Shown here: positions 42,647 to 50,469 of the stretch, in pieces | Layout of the letters: each line of letters begins with the position of its first letter | Position numbering within the stretch: position 1 is the stretch's first letter | DNA from: Ruminococcus sp. | Lineage (GTDB): Bacteria > Bacillota > Clostridia > Lachnospirales > Lachnospiraceae | NCBI GenBank assembly: GCA_023663085.1 | Contig: JAMPIB010000006.1 | Location: 25,596-89,595 of the forward strand | DNA: 64,000 nt | Direction: 5' to 3' | Position numbers and translations under genes: made by a program | The notes under the pieces: model-generated | The model's input: only the letters and a program-made list of their open reading frames with translations | Told to the model about the DNA's origin: nothing | The model's database searches: none

Positions 42647-44503
42647 TCAATTTCCCTTTAACTGCCATTCATACAGTTTCCGGTATGCGTCCTCCCGGCC
42701 TTTTATAAACGCGTCTTTTAACTTATCCGTCACTTCTTTATCGCGCAGTCTGGCGGTTAAAAGCGGCGAAAAGCGTTTCCCTTCCAGCGCGATGGCCTCC
42801 GCAAGCGCTTCTGCAAACGTTTTCTCCACGCCCGTATAGGATACGGCGGTATCAGTCACGTTGTTCATCCAGTCAAAAAGCCCGATGACGTCCACCATCT
42901 GTCTGTACGGACATTCCAGTCTTTTATAGGAAGCCGGATAACCGCGGGAGCCATCGTACCAGTAATGATGCCCCAGCGCCACGGCCGCGAAGCGTCTGGT
43001 GGATTCTCTGGATTCTAACCAGGCCGCGCCGACCAGCGTATGCAGATGCGCCATCTCATACTCATCCTCAAACCACTGTCTCGCCGTGCGGGAATACAGC
43101 TCCATGAAACTGATCTTCCCCACATCATGCAGCATGCCGCACTCTTTTGCATACTCTATGACATAAGCGCGTTTTCGCTCTTTGTCGGTGATTTCTCTGA
43201 TACTTTCGATATCGTCAAAGAAATCGGGTTCCTCTTCTAGGATCATCCCGCAAAACAGCGCCGAAACGTCCGCCACCACCTGCGAATGGACATAGGTTTC
43301 CGGCGCAAAACGCAGAAGCAGGCTGAACAAAAACTCTTTATAGGGAAGGCTGTCCGGCGTTTCCACATAAGTAAACGACAACTGCCGCAGATATAGAAAA
43401 AGGGCCTGATTCTCCGATGCTTCGGGAAATGCTTCGACATAATCCACAATCTTCCTGTACAGACTTTCCAGATAAGATGTCCGCTCCGGCAGGTATTCCG
43501 GGTACTGGTTCAGAAACTGACAGTAAAAAGCGGGCAGAGAAATGATTCCATACATACCTTCCGCCGAGAAATCCGCCGGGTCAGCCTCATCCATCAGTTT
43601 CTCCATTTTCGTAAGCAGCGTCTCGATACCATAAAGTCCGCAATAGTGCTCTATCGCATCATAGGAAAAGCGTGATCTGACCGGCGGTCTCTCCCCACGG
43701 CCGGCCGTCTCCTGCAAACGTCTCTGATAAACGATATAAACCGATTCCATGACATCCGCCACTTCCTGTGCCGTCATCCCTTTTTCCCGGCTGTAGGAAA
43801 TGCTGGCCGCCATCTGCTGGTGCGTCAGATAGACAAACCTGTCCCATGGAAGATTCGGTTCTTTTTCCTGATACTCCGTATCCTGCAGGATCTGTAAAGT
43901 CCGCTTCACCATGCGTATCTTATCACCGGGCTGTGGAAACTGGCCGAGCGACATATTGGCCCGCGAGCGCAGGATATACCCCCTCGTCTGCGTATCCTCG
44001 ATTTCATCAAAATATTTTAAATAAGCGGCCGCTTCTGTAAAGTAGAGCCGCATCTGCACCGTGTACTGCCAGCTTTCCTCACCTTCCAGACCCACGAGTC
44101 TGTTGCACAGATGATAGTAACCCATTCCCAGCCAGTATAGCTCCCGGATCAAATCTTCACGGTTTTTCGTCTGCCTTGCCAGGCTGAGAAGTGCCTTATG
44201 GATCTGGCAGAACAGACCGACATCCGTTTCCTCGTTACCGTTTAACAACTGTCCGGCAAACTCCTGCAGGTTCTCCAGAGCATCTCCATCCGCCTCGAAG
44301 ATATGGTCTAAAACAGGAAATAGATTCTCCCGCAGTAACGTCATGTTCCGGGCGGCTTTTTCTCTGGCCAGCACGTTATTCTGCAGGGCGCGCGCATGAT
44401 ATTCTGCAAAAGAAAGCGTTTCCATATCCTGTTTTTTACATGCTGCCGTAAGCACAGCAATATCTTTTAAATTGGCAATATATTCTTCCTGATATGGCTG
44501 CAT
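42647..44503 (-). CDS. HD-GYP-type protein (c-di-GMP phosphodiesterase-like)
   Basis: Protein of 618 residues. The N-terminal 400 residues are helical and unrecognised. The C-terminal domain has HD-GYP marks: HDVGKISF, HLHTLVGAAWL, GHHYWYDGSRGYP and DWMNNVTD. The HD pair and the GYP triplet are intact, so c-di-GMP hydrolysis is plausible, but the domain departs from the consensus in several places (FDWMNN for DxFDAL). No receiver or transmembrane segment is seen; input may come through the two kinases on either side. Confidence 0.78.
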   Translation of the reverse strand: MQPYQEEYIANLKDIAVLTAACKKQDMETLSFAEYHARALQNNVLAREKAARNMTLLRENLFPVLDHIFEADGDALENLQEFAGQLLNGNEETDVGLFCQIHKALLSLARQTKNREDLIRELYWLGMGYYHLCNRLVGLEGEESWQYTVQMRLYFTEAAAYLKYFDEIEDTQTRGYILRSRANMSLGQFPQPGDKIRMVKRTLQILQDTEYQEKEPNLPWDRFVYLTHQQMAASISYSREKGMTAQEVADVMESVYIVYQRRLQETAGRGERPPVRSRFSYDAIEHYCGLYGIETLLTKMEKLMDEADPADFSAEGMYGIISLPAFYCQFLNQYPEYLPERTSYLESLYRKIVDYVEAFPEASENQALFLYLRQLSFTYVETPDSLPYKEFLFSLLLRFAPETYVHSQVVADVSALFCGMILEEEPDFFDDIESIREITDKERKRAYVIEYAKECGMLHDVGKISFMELYSRTARQWFEDEYEMAHLHTLVGAAWLESRESTRRFAAVALGHHYWYDGSRGYPASYKRLECPYRQMVDVIGLFDWMNNVTDTAVSYTGVEKTFAEALAEAIALEGKRFSPLLTARLRDKEVTDKLKDAFIKGREDAYRKLYEWQLKGN

Positions 44504-44520
44504 GACCTATCCACTCCCGT

Positions 44521-46152
44521 TTACCGTTGAAAATGATTTTGCAGGATTTCCTGCAAACGCTCCGGGTCTATCGGCTTCGAACAATGCTCGTTCATGCCCG
44601 CTTCTCTTGAGAGGCGGATATCCTCTACGAAAGCATTGGCCGTCATGGCTACGATCCAGACGCTTTTCGCATCTTTTCTGGGCATTCTGCGTATACGCTG
44701 CGACGCTTCGTATCCGTTCATAACGGGCATCTGGATATCCATGAAAATGATATCATACCAGCCTTCCGGTGAATTTTCAAATTTCGCTACAGCCTCGGCG
44801 CCGTTATCCGCCACTTCTACCTGTATACCGATAAAAGAAAGCATCTCCACAGCGACCTCCTGATTCAGTTCCACATCTTCCACCAACAGTGCGCGGTATT
44901 TACTGTAATCTATCTCACCGCACGCATGTTCTTTATCTGTTGCCTGCGACCCGCCAAGCAGTTCGGCCAGAGTCTCTATCAATCTGCTCTTAAACAAAGG
45001 ACAGGGCACAAAAGCGTTTACACCGGCACGCACCGCCCGGTATTCGATCTGCACCCAGTCTTCTTCCGATACCAGCAGGATCGGCAGATCGCGTCCCGCC
45101 AGCTGGCGGATATGGGAGGCCAGTTCCAAAACAGGCATATCCTCAATTTCCTGCCCAAGCAGCATCGCACAGGGCATCTGTTCCTCGTACTGCGCTTCGG
45201 TCAGCCGGGTCACAGCCTCTAACCCGCTCTTTACCCGTTCCAGTTTCAGACCGCATTCCTGTAGATAGCCGGCGATCTGTTCCACTTTTGCATCCTTTTT
45301 TTCCACCATAAGAACAGTCTTGCCCACTGGAAGAACTGCCTCTTTTCTGCTCTGTCCGGCGCTCATGAGCGGCAGTTTTACCTGAAAACTGCTCCCGGCC
45401 CCTTCCGTACTTTCTACAGTGATCTCCCCGTTCATACTGTCTATCAGACTCTTGACGATAGCCATTCCTAAACCGGTTCCTTCAATCTTACTGATCGTCG
45501 AATTATTTACTCTCTCAAACGGTATAAAAATACGTTCCAGAAACTCCTGACTCATCCCGATACCGTTATCTACACACTTAAATTCCAGGATTACCTTACG
45601 GTTTCCCGGTTGTGTCCCTGTATCGTCTTCTTGCAGGCGTTGTCTGAAACGCACATGGATTTTACCATCTTCTAATGTATATTTTACCGCATTTCCGATA
45701 ATATTTACGATAATCTGGCGCAGACGCAGAGAGTCCCCGATCAGATACTCCTCATAGATCTCACCGATCTCGATATGCAGAGACTGCTTCTTCTGTTCCG
45801 CCTGCGGACGCACGATGACTGCGATATCGTGGATCAGATCCGCCAGTGAAAACACTTCCTCGTTCAAAGTCATACGGCCGCTGTCAATACGCGACATATC
45901 CAGCACGTCGTTGACAAGGCTCATCAAATGATTAGAGGCCGTTTTGATCTTCAAAAGACAGTCCTGCACTCTCGCTTTTTCATCAATATGCGCCAGCGCG
46001 ATCGAGGTCATCCCGACGATCGCATTCATCGGCGTGCGGATATCATGCGACATGCTTGATAAAAAACTGCTCTTGGCGCGGTTGGCCGCCTCTGCCGCCG
46101 CAAGCGCCTCCTCCAGTGCCGCATATCTGTCGTCACTTCCTGTTTTTCCCAT
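44521..46152 (-). CDS. Soluble hybrid histidine kinase with two receiver domains
   Basis: Protein of 543 residues without transmembrane segment or evident sensor. A short coiled coil (LEEALAAAEAANRAK) leads to HisKA with SSMSHDIRTPMNAIVG, ATPase with IIVNIIGNAVKYT and GTGLGMAIV, a first receiver that is degenerate (VEKKDAKVE, no DD pair; about 290-400) and a complete second one (VEDVELNQEV, IIFMDIQMPVMNG). ATG at 46152 with GGGGAA nine bases upstream; the version starting at 46182 lacks a ribosome binding site. Likely to interact with the downstream HD-GYP and kinase products. Confidence 0.88.
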   Translation of the reverse strand: MGKTGSDDRYAALEEALAAAEAANRAKSSFLSSMSHDIRTPMNAIVGMTSIALAHIDEKARVQDCLLKIKTASNHLMSLVNDVLDMSRIDSGRMTLNEEVFSLADLIHDIAVIVRPQAEQKKQSLHIEIGEIYEEYLIGDSLRLRQIIVNIIGNAVKYTLEDGKIHVRFRQRLQEDDTGTQPGNRKVILEFKCVDNGIGMSQEFLERIFIPFERVNNSTISKIEGTGLGMAIVKSLIDSMNGEITVESTEGAGSSFQVKLPLMSAGQSRKEAVLPVGKTVLMVEKKDAKVEQIAGYLQECGLKLERVKSGLEAVTRLTEAQYEEQMPCAMLLGQEIEDMPVLELASHIRQLAGRDLPILLVSEEDWVQIEYRAVRAGVNAFVPCPLFKSRLIETLAELLGGSQATDKEHACGEIDYSKYRALLVEDVELNQEVAVEMLSFIGIQVEVADNGAEAVAKFENSPEGWYDIIFMDIQMPVMNGYEASQRIRRMPRKDAKSVWIVAMTANAFVEDIRLSREAGMNEHCSKPIDPERLQEILQNHFQR

Positions 46153-46174
46153 TTGTACACATTCCCCATACACA

Positions 46175-46228
46175 TGACACACATGTCATTTAGAACATTT
46201 TTACACAATTTCCAATCTTTTTACACAA
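46175..46228. promoter_or_regulatory. Repeats upstream of the kinase/HD-GYP operon
   Basis: A palindrome TGACA-CACA-TGTCA (46175-46188) and two direct copies of TTTTTACACAA (46198-46208, 46218-46228) spaced 20 bp apart, about two helical turns. They lie in the 84-bp gap between the kinase start and the end of the reductase gene and look like regulator binding sites. Confidence 0.5.
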
Positions 46229-46236
46229 ATAATACT

Positions 46237-47415
46237 TTAATATAATTTAAGCCATTCTACCAGCTTACGCGCAATCCTATATAATGGCCCTTCCAATTCT
46301 TTACGGGCGTTTTTCAGTTCCCTGCGGATCTCGATATGCTGTGGACAGTGCATCTCACATTTTCCGCACTCGATACATCTGGAAGCCGCCGAGGAATCCC
46401 GGCGTATTCCCGTACACATAAAATATTCGATAATAGCCGCTCTGCGCCCATCGGTATATCTCCTGTTATAAGCCGCGAACGTTCCCGGTATATCCACATT
46501 GTTCGGACAGGGCATACAATAGCGGCACCCCGTACAGCCGACTTTGACTTTCGCATTGATAGCCTGCACCACCTTATGTAAAAGTTCCTCATCTTCCTTC
46601 GTAAACTCTCCGACCTGCGCCTCAGAAGCCGTCTTCACGTTTTCTTTTACCATCTCTACGGAATTCATGCCTGATAAAACACAGGTCACTTCCGGCTGGT
46701 TCCAGAGCCAGCGAAACGCCCATTCCGCCGGCGTCCGCTTCACCGGATACGTTTCAAATAGTTTCCGCGCCTCTTCCGGGAGCTGTCCGACCAGTTTTCC
46801 GCCCCGCAGAGGCTCCATGATAATGACCGGAAGATTCTTAGAGGCCGCGTATTGCAAGCCCTTACGCCCCGCCTGCGAATGCTCGTCCAGATAGTTATAC
46901 TGTATCTGGCAGAAATCCCAGTCATAAACATCGACCAGTTCGCAAAACATATCCGAATTGCCATGATAGGAAAAACCGACCTGACGGATCGCTCCGCTTT
47001 TTTTCTTCTGCTCCAGCCACTCTATAATGCCCAGCGCTTTTAATTTATCCCATGTTTTTACATCGGTCAGCATGTGCATCAGATAATAATCGACATGATC
47101 CGTGCGCAGCCGCTTTAACTGCTCCGCAAAATATTTCTCCATGCTGTCCGCTTTTTTGATGAGATAATGCGGCAGTTTGGTAGCGATGCTCACCTTGTCC
47201 CTGATCTGATTCTTTTCCAGTATCTTTCCAAGCGCATCCTCACTCCCGGCATATACATACGCTGTATCAAAATAATTGACTCCGGCGTGGTAAGCCTCCA
47301 TGATCTCTTTTTCGGCTCTATCCAGATCAATTTTGCCGCCGTTTTGCGTAAAGCGCATACAGCCATATCCCAAAACGGAAATCTTGTTTCCGTACTTATC
47401 TGTGCGATAATTCAT
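46237..47415 (-). CDS. Aldo/keto reductase with C-terminal ferredoxin domain
   Basis: Protein of 392 residues. Residues 1-290 are an AKR barrel: GYGCMRF, catalytic-type NYFDTAYVYAGSE, Lys in IATKLP and His in YLMHML. The C-terminus has two 4Fe-4S motifs, CTGCRYCMPCP and CIECGKCEMHCP. Such fusions are frequent in anaerobes and are called ferredoxin-dependent or oxidoreductase AKRs, substrate unknown. ATG at 47415 is the start, with GGGGA upstream; the longer open frame runs through the hairpin leader at 47434-47561 and is rejected. Confidence 0.9.
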   Translation of the reverse strand: MNYRTDKYGNKISVLGYGCMRFTQNGGKIDLDRAEKEIMEAYHAGVNYFDTAYVYAGSEDALGKILEKNQIRDKVSIATKLPHYLIKKADSMEKYFAEQLKRLRTDHVDYYLMHMLTDVKTWDKLKALGIIEWLEQKKKSGAIRQVGFSYHGNSDMFCELVDVYDWDFCQIQYNYLDEHSQAGRKGLQYAASKNLPVIIMEPLRGGKLVGQLPEEARKLFETYPVKRTPAEWAFRWLWNQPEVTCVLSGMNSVEMVKENVKTASEAQVGEFTKEDEELLHKVVQAINAKVKVGCTGCRYCMPCPNNVDIPGTFAAYNRRYTDGRRAAIIEYFMCTGIRRDSSAASRCIECGKCEMHCPQHIEIRRELKNARKELEGPLYRIARKLVEWLKLY

Positions 47416-47433
47416 CCTAATCCCCATTTCTGA

Positions 47434-47561
47434 GCGACTTGTCGCGAAGAGGCGATGAGAAATCCGCGAAGGCGGTTTCTCGTCTGCCATCAAGGCTATT
47501 TGTTTTCGCCCAGAAACAAATAGCCGATTGAAAAATAAGCTATCGAGCTTATTTTTCAATC
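47434..47561. repeat. Four successive hairpins in the leader of the aldo/keto reductase gene
   Basis: Stems: GCGAC/GTCGC (47434-47445); about 13 bp with one bulge (47454-47484); GGCTATTTGTTT/AAACAAATAGCC (47494-47525); and a perfect 16-bp stem beginning GATTGAAAAATAAGCT with a four-base loop (47526-47561). All lie between the promoter at 47624-47652 and the start codon, so they would be transcribed as a highly folded leader. No U-tract was seen after any stem. Confidence 0.75.
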
Positions 47562-47623
47562 TAATACTTATGCCTCTCTTTCATCTTTCCACTTACCGGC
47601 ACAATTTCCCTTTATAGCATTTT

Positions 47624-47652
47624 ATTATATACCTTTTTTTCGTTTTTTACAA
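47624..47652 (-). promoter_or_regulatory. Promoter of the aldo/keto reductase gene
   Basis: TTGTAA (47647-47652), 17 bases, TATAAT (47624-47629) on the minus strand, about 200 bases ahead of the start codon. The 342-bp gap 47416-47758 holds this promoter and the hairpin leader and nothing else recognisable. Confidence 0.7.
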
Positions 47653-47758
47653 GTGAGTACCGCGGGGGCAGAGCAGATGCCAGACAAAAAATATCCTGCC
47701 AGAGTTTTTTGAGAAATATATTTTACAGATATTGTTTAGATGTTTCAGGAGATTTTTT

Positions 47759-48013
47759 TCAAAAATATTTTTCAGGGTGTATTGCTGGGATTTCATCACC
47801 TGATTTTTTTGCAGACACTTTTGCAATGACAAGACAAACTCCAATGCAAATAATAAAAGGTATCGCCCAAGCAAAAGCCATACTTGCAGGCGCACTGTAT
47901 CCACGATATTCAATACCCCATTGCAATTCACAATATTTATACGCTACAGTTGCACACATCACATTAGCAATTATAGCCGCTACAGTATAAGCAACTTTCT
48001 GAATTTTTCTCAT
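47759..48013 (-). CDS. Small membrane protein
   Basis: Protein of 84 residues with two hydrophobic helices (VAYTVAAIIANVMCATVAY and MAFAWAIPFIICIGVCLVIA) and short charged ends. ATG at 48013 with GGGGAG ten bases upstream; a TTG six codons earlier is less likely. Not recognised. It sits between the reductase promoter and a decayed toxin-antitoxin locus, in a stretch lower in G+C than the neighbouring operons. Confidence 0.5.
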   Translation of the reverse strand: MRKIQKVAYTVAAIIANVMCATVAYKYCELQWGIEYRGYSAPASMAFAWAIPFIICIGVCLVIAKVSAKKSGDEIPAIHPEKYF

Positions 48014-48176
48014 ATCATATTTTCTCCCCAAATTACTATTTGTATTTCTCTAATCATACTACAATCACGCTCATATTTCTATTGCATTTTCTCTGTGGCA
48101 AAAACAGAAGCGCTTTATCTGGCGGGGAAAAGCGAATGATATATTGCTTTCTATTTTTCACATCTTTCTTACCGCT

Positions 48177-48209
48177 TTAAGCGATTACTACTTTATACTG
48201 TCTGCTCAT
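48177..48209 (-). pseudogene. Truncated toxin remnant (RelE/ParE-like start only)
   Basis: An AGAGG site and ATG directly after the antitoxin stop open MSRQYKVVIA and then a stop codon. This is how RelE/ParE toxins begin after their antitoxin, but no toxin-like sequence follows in any frame. It is probably the stub of a deleted toxin gene. Confidence 0.4.
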
Positions 48210-48218
48210 TTGTACCTC

Positions 48219-48371
48219 TTACATGCTGTCAATTTCTTCCCATGCTTCTTCTATAGTTTGCACTCTTCCATTTTCCATATCATCAATCGCTTCGTCAAGT
48301 TTATTAAATAATACATCCATAGCGTCATTTATTGTATCTTCTCGTCCCACCGTATTTGTCGTTGCTGCCAT
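48219..48371 (-). CDS. Small antitoxin-like protein
   Basis: Protein of 50 residues, acidic and helical: MAATTNTVGREDTINDAMDV at the start and VQTIEEAWEEIDSM at the end. Size, composition and the toxin stub nine bases downstream suggest the toxin-binding part of a RelB/Phd-like antitoxin whose partner has been lost. AAAGGG lies upstream of the ATG at 48371. Too short for a confident family call. Confidence 0.5.
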   Translation of the reverse strand: MAATTNTVGREDTINDAMDVLFNKLDEAIDDMENGRVQTIEEAWEEIDSM

Positions 48372-48477
48372 ATATATCACCCTTTATTTTTGAAGTGCGT
48401 CTTAATGTACTTAGTATATATTAAAATTACGGTTTTATATACTGGAAATTTTGCAAGAAAAATCTCTTTTTGCTAGC

Positions 48478-48522
48478 GATTGATGGTTCGATGGTTGATA
48501 GTTGATTGATTGACGTTGATTG
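48478..48522. repeat. Low-complexity GATTGA-rich stretch
   Basis: About 45 bp composed of GATTGAT/GGTTGAT-like units upstream of the type III toxin-antitoxin promoter. Inverted sequences ACTGGAAATTTT (48441-48452) and AAATTTCCAGT (48560-48570) flank it. No function is evident. Confidence 0.45.
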
Positions 48523-48569
48523 AAAAATTCTCGTGAAAAATGCTGGCTTTCTTTTTCAAAAATTTCCAG

Positions 48570-48597
48570 TGGACATTTTCTGAACATTGTGTATAAT
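48570..48597 (+). promoter_or_regulatory. Promoter of the type III toxin-antitoxin locus
   Basis: TGGACA (48570-48575), 16 bases, TATAAT (48592-48597) on the plus strand. Transcription would begin near 48604, just before the antitoxin RNA repeats. Confidence 0.75.
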
Positions 48598-48603
48598 ATA
48601 AGT

Positions 48604-48687
48604 GAAGCTGATTGCTTCAATTTTTGGCCGATGAAGCCACTTAGGTAAAATGTTTTGACCGACGAGGTCTCTCTGGTTCACCAGAGC
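48604..48687 (+). ncRNA. Putative type III antitoxin RNA
   Basis: The short transcript carries two imperfect repeats with a 31-base period. Each holds a small stem: GGC-CGATGAA-GCC (48626-48638) and GAC-CGACGAG-GTC (48657-48669). The stem pairs change together (GGC/GCC to GAC/GTC), evidence for a conserved structure. It begins with a GAAGC/GCTTC hairpin and ends in a terminator (48688-48715) just before the toxin gene. Promoter, repeats, terminator and toxin is the layout of ToxIN/CptIN/TenpIN systems, in which the repeats bind and inhibit the toxin. Confidence 0.65.
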
Positions 48688-48715
48688 AGGGTATGGTTGT
48701 ACCGTACCCTTTTTT
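48688..48715 (+). terminator. Terminator between antitoxin RNA and toxin gene
   Basis: GGGTATGGT and ACCGTACCC form a nine-pair stem with loop TGT (one G-U), followed by six T residues. Type III loci use such a leaky terminator to make more antitoxin RNA than toxin mRNA. Confidence 0.88.
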
Positions 48716-48737
48716 ACTCTTTAAATACAAAGGAGCA

Positions 48738-49388
48738 ATGTTATTGGACGAATATTTAAAGGCACAAAACAAAACTAATGAGATTGTGATTGCAGGAGCT
48801 TTTAGTGCAGATGAACTGAATCGCTTTTCAAAATCTGATTCCCGTTGGGCCGATAATCGTAAAAAGCAATTCCAGTTTCGGACGATAAAAAAAGGAGAAA
48901 TCTATCAGTTCGAATTTGGCAAGAACTATATCCCTGAAATGTCTTATGAGCACAGGGGGTTTGTAATTGGCGTAAAGAAAAAATTGCTGTATGTTCTTCC
49001 AATCTTTTCCTACATTTCTGCTAAACAGCCAGATGTCTTTCACCCCATTGACTTTCCGTATTCCCAAAGTGACCTGTTTTTATTAAAAAGCCAGGATTTT
49101 TCTTTCCTAACACATGATTCCGTACTAAAATTGAATGATATCCGGACAGTCAGCATAAATAGGATTCTTTACCAGCATATCGGGCGCATAGACCCGAATT
49201 CTGATACATATAAATGGATTGTATCCCTCTCACTAAAAAAGTACTTTCCTGAATTCTGTTATGAATCCATGCAAAAAGATGCTGCCATTGCTGCATTGAA
49301 TGAAGGCAAGGAAAAACTTGAAGAAGAAAATAAAAAATTAAAAGAAGAAATTCTGTTTCTACGGAGCAAGCTATCTAAATCAGAATGA
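48738..49388 (+). CDS. Putative type III toxin (ToxN/CptN-like endoribonuclease)
   Basis: About 216 residues. The core has a MazF/ToxN-type pattern: KKGEIYQFEFGKNYIPEMSY, RGFVIGVKKKLLYVLPIFSY, LLKSQDFSFL and ILYQHIGRID. The C-terminus is a coiled coil (KEKLEEENKKLKEEILFLRS) not usual for ToxN. AAAGGAG lies ahead of both ATG 48738 (2-base spacing) and TTG 48744 (8-base spacing), so TTG could be the true start; a longer frame from 48693 overlaps the terminator and is rejected. The RNA repeats upstream are the main reason for the type III call; a MazF-like type II toxin is the alternative. Such systems often stop phage. Confidence 0.6.
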   Translation: MLLDEYLKAQNKTNEIVIAGAFSADELNRFSKSDSRWADNRKKQFQFRTIKKGEIYQFEFGKNYIPEMSYEHRGFVIGVKKKLLYVLPIFSYISAKQPDVFHPIDFPYSQSDLFLLKSQDFSFLTHDSVLKLNDIRTVSINRILYQHIGRIDPNSDTYKWIVSLSLKKYFPEFCYESMQKDAAIAALNEGKEKLEEENKKLKEEILFLRSKLSKSE

Positions 49389-49566
49389 CAATTTTCAGTT
49401 TTCATTTGGATTTGATTGGAGTGTTTAGCAATAATACCCTTAAAGCTGTTAAGAACTTTCAGAAAAAGAGTGATCTTGTTACCAGAAGTACGACTCTCTA
49501 TATAAATCCTGACAGGATTTAAGATGAATGATACTATAAGCACATGATCGCTGACGGCTCCTAACA

Positions 49567-49596
49567 ACAAAATTGCCTGAGCGGCTAGGCTCAGGC
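49567..49596 (-). terminator. Terminator of the spoIIA operon
   Basis: Minus strand: GCCTGAGC and GCTCAGGC arms around a six-base loop, then AATTTTG. It begins two bases after the sigF stop codon. The gap 49389-49566 between it and the toxin gene shows nothing recognisable. Confidence 0.82.
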
Positions 49597-49597
49597 A

Positions 49598-50374
49598 TTA
49601 CAAGCAGACCTCCTCCCGCAGATGCAGCAATATCCGCTTCTCCATCCGGCTGACCTGCACCTGGCTGATCCCCATTTTCCGGGCGACCTCCACCTGTGTC
49701 TTATCCTGAAAATAACGCAGATAGATTAACGTCCTTTCATTTTCTTCCAGACTGCCTAGAAGCTGTTCCAATAACATGTGATTTAACAGTCTTTCTTTTT
49801 CGGTATCCTCACAGATATCATTACCCCCCGCGCTTTCCAGCACGGAATGCCCAACGCCGCCGGCCTCTCCAATGACCTGATCCACGAGAAAAATCTCATT
49901 GCCATCCGACTGATAGACCGATTTATAAATAGATTCTACCTCTACATTGGCGTCCAGCGCCAGCACGATATCCTCTCTGCCAAGCCCCGTCTCTTCGGAA
50001 AGTTCCTGCAGCGTAGCATCCCTGCCGTGCAAATGAGCAAGTTTCTCCGCCGCCTGTCTGATCTTCCAGCCGTTTTCCTTAAGAGTCCTGCTCACCTTCA
50101 CCATGCCGTCGTCCCGCAGAAAACGCTTGATCTCTCCTTGGATCATCGGTACAGCATACGTTGAAAACTTTACGTCAAACCGTAGATCAAATTTATCAAT
50201 GGCCTTCATCAGCCCGATACATCCTATCTGAAATAAATCCTCCGCATCATATCCCCGTTCCAGAAACCGCTTAACGATATGCCTCACAAGTCCCAGATTT
50301 TCCTCTATCAGTTTCTCCCTTGCCTCTTTATCTCCTGCCTGTGAACGCTCTATCAATACGGCAGTTTCTTCCAT
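49598..50374 (-). CDS. sigF: Forespore sigma factor SigF
   Basis: Protein of 258 residues, a sigma-70 family factor of the SigF/SigG type. Region 2: ENLGLVRHIVKRFLERGYDAEDLFQIGCIGLMKAIDKFD then FSTYAVPMIQGEIKRFLRDDG; region 3 and 4 end with YFQDKTQVEVARKMGISQVQVSRMEKR. Its place after spoIIAA and spoIIAB assigns it as SigF rather than SigG. SigF starts the forespore programme after septation and is held by SpoIIAB. ATG at 50374; the TTG-initiated longer version is not used. Confidence 0.93.
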   Translation of the reverse strand: MEETAVLIERSQAGDKEAREKLIEENLGLVRHIVKRFLERGYDAEDLFQIGCIGLMKAIDKFDLRFDVKFSTYAVPMIQGEIKRFLRDDGMVKVSRTLKENGWKIRQAAEKLAHLHGRDATLQELSEETGLGREDIVLALDANVEVESIYKSVYQSDGNEIFLVDQVIGEAGGVGHSVLESAGGNDICEDTEKERLLNHMLLEQLLGSLEENERTLIYLRYFQDKTQVEVARKMGISQVQVSRMEKRILLHLREEVCL

Positions 50375-50469
50375 ATGATACTCTTTTACTCCTTTCCGCA
50401 AACTTTCATCGGATGACCTCGAATCCCGGGCAGGCCGTCAGCAGGGGGCAAGGTCATCCGTCTATATGC

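Noticed and set aside
47416-47559. N-terminal extension of the aldo/keto reductase
   Set aside because: The extra codons are translated hairpin arms starting at TTG; family similarity begins at the ATG at 47415.
48435-48620. 61-codon frame on the minus strand
   Set aside because: It has no ribosome binding site, is composed of low-complexity GATTGA sequence and overlaps the type III promoter.
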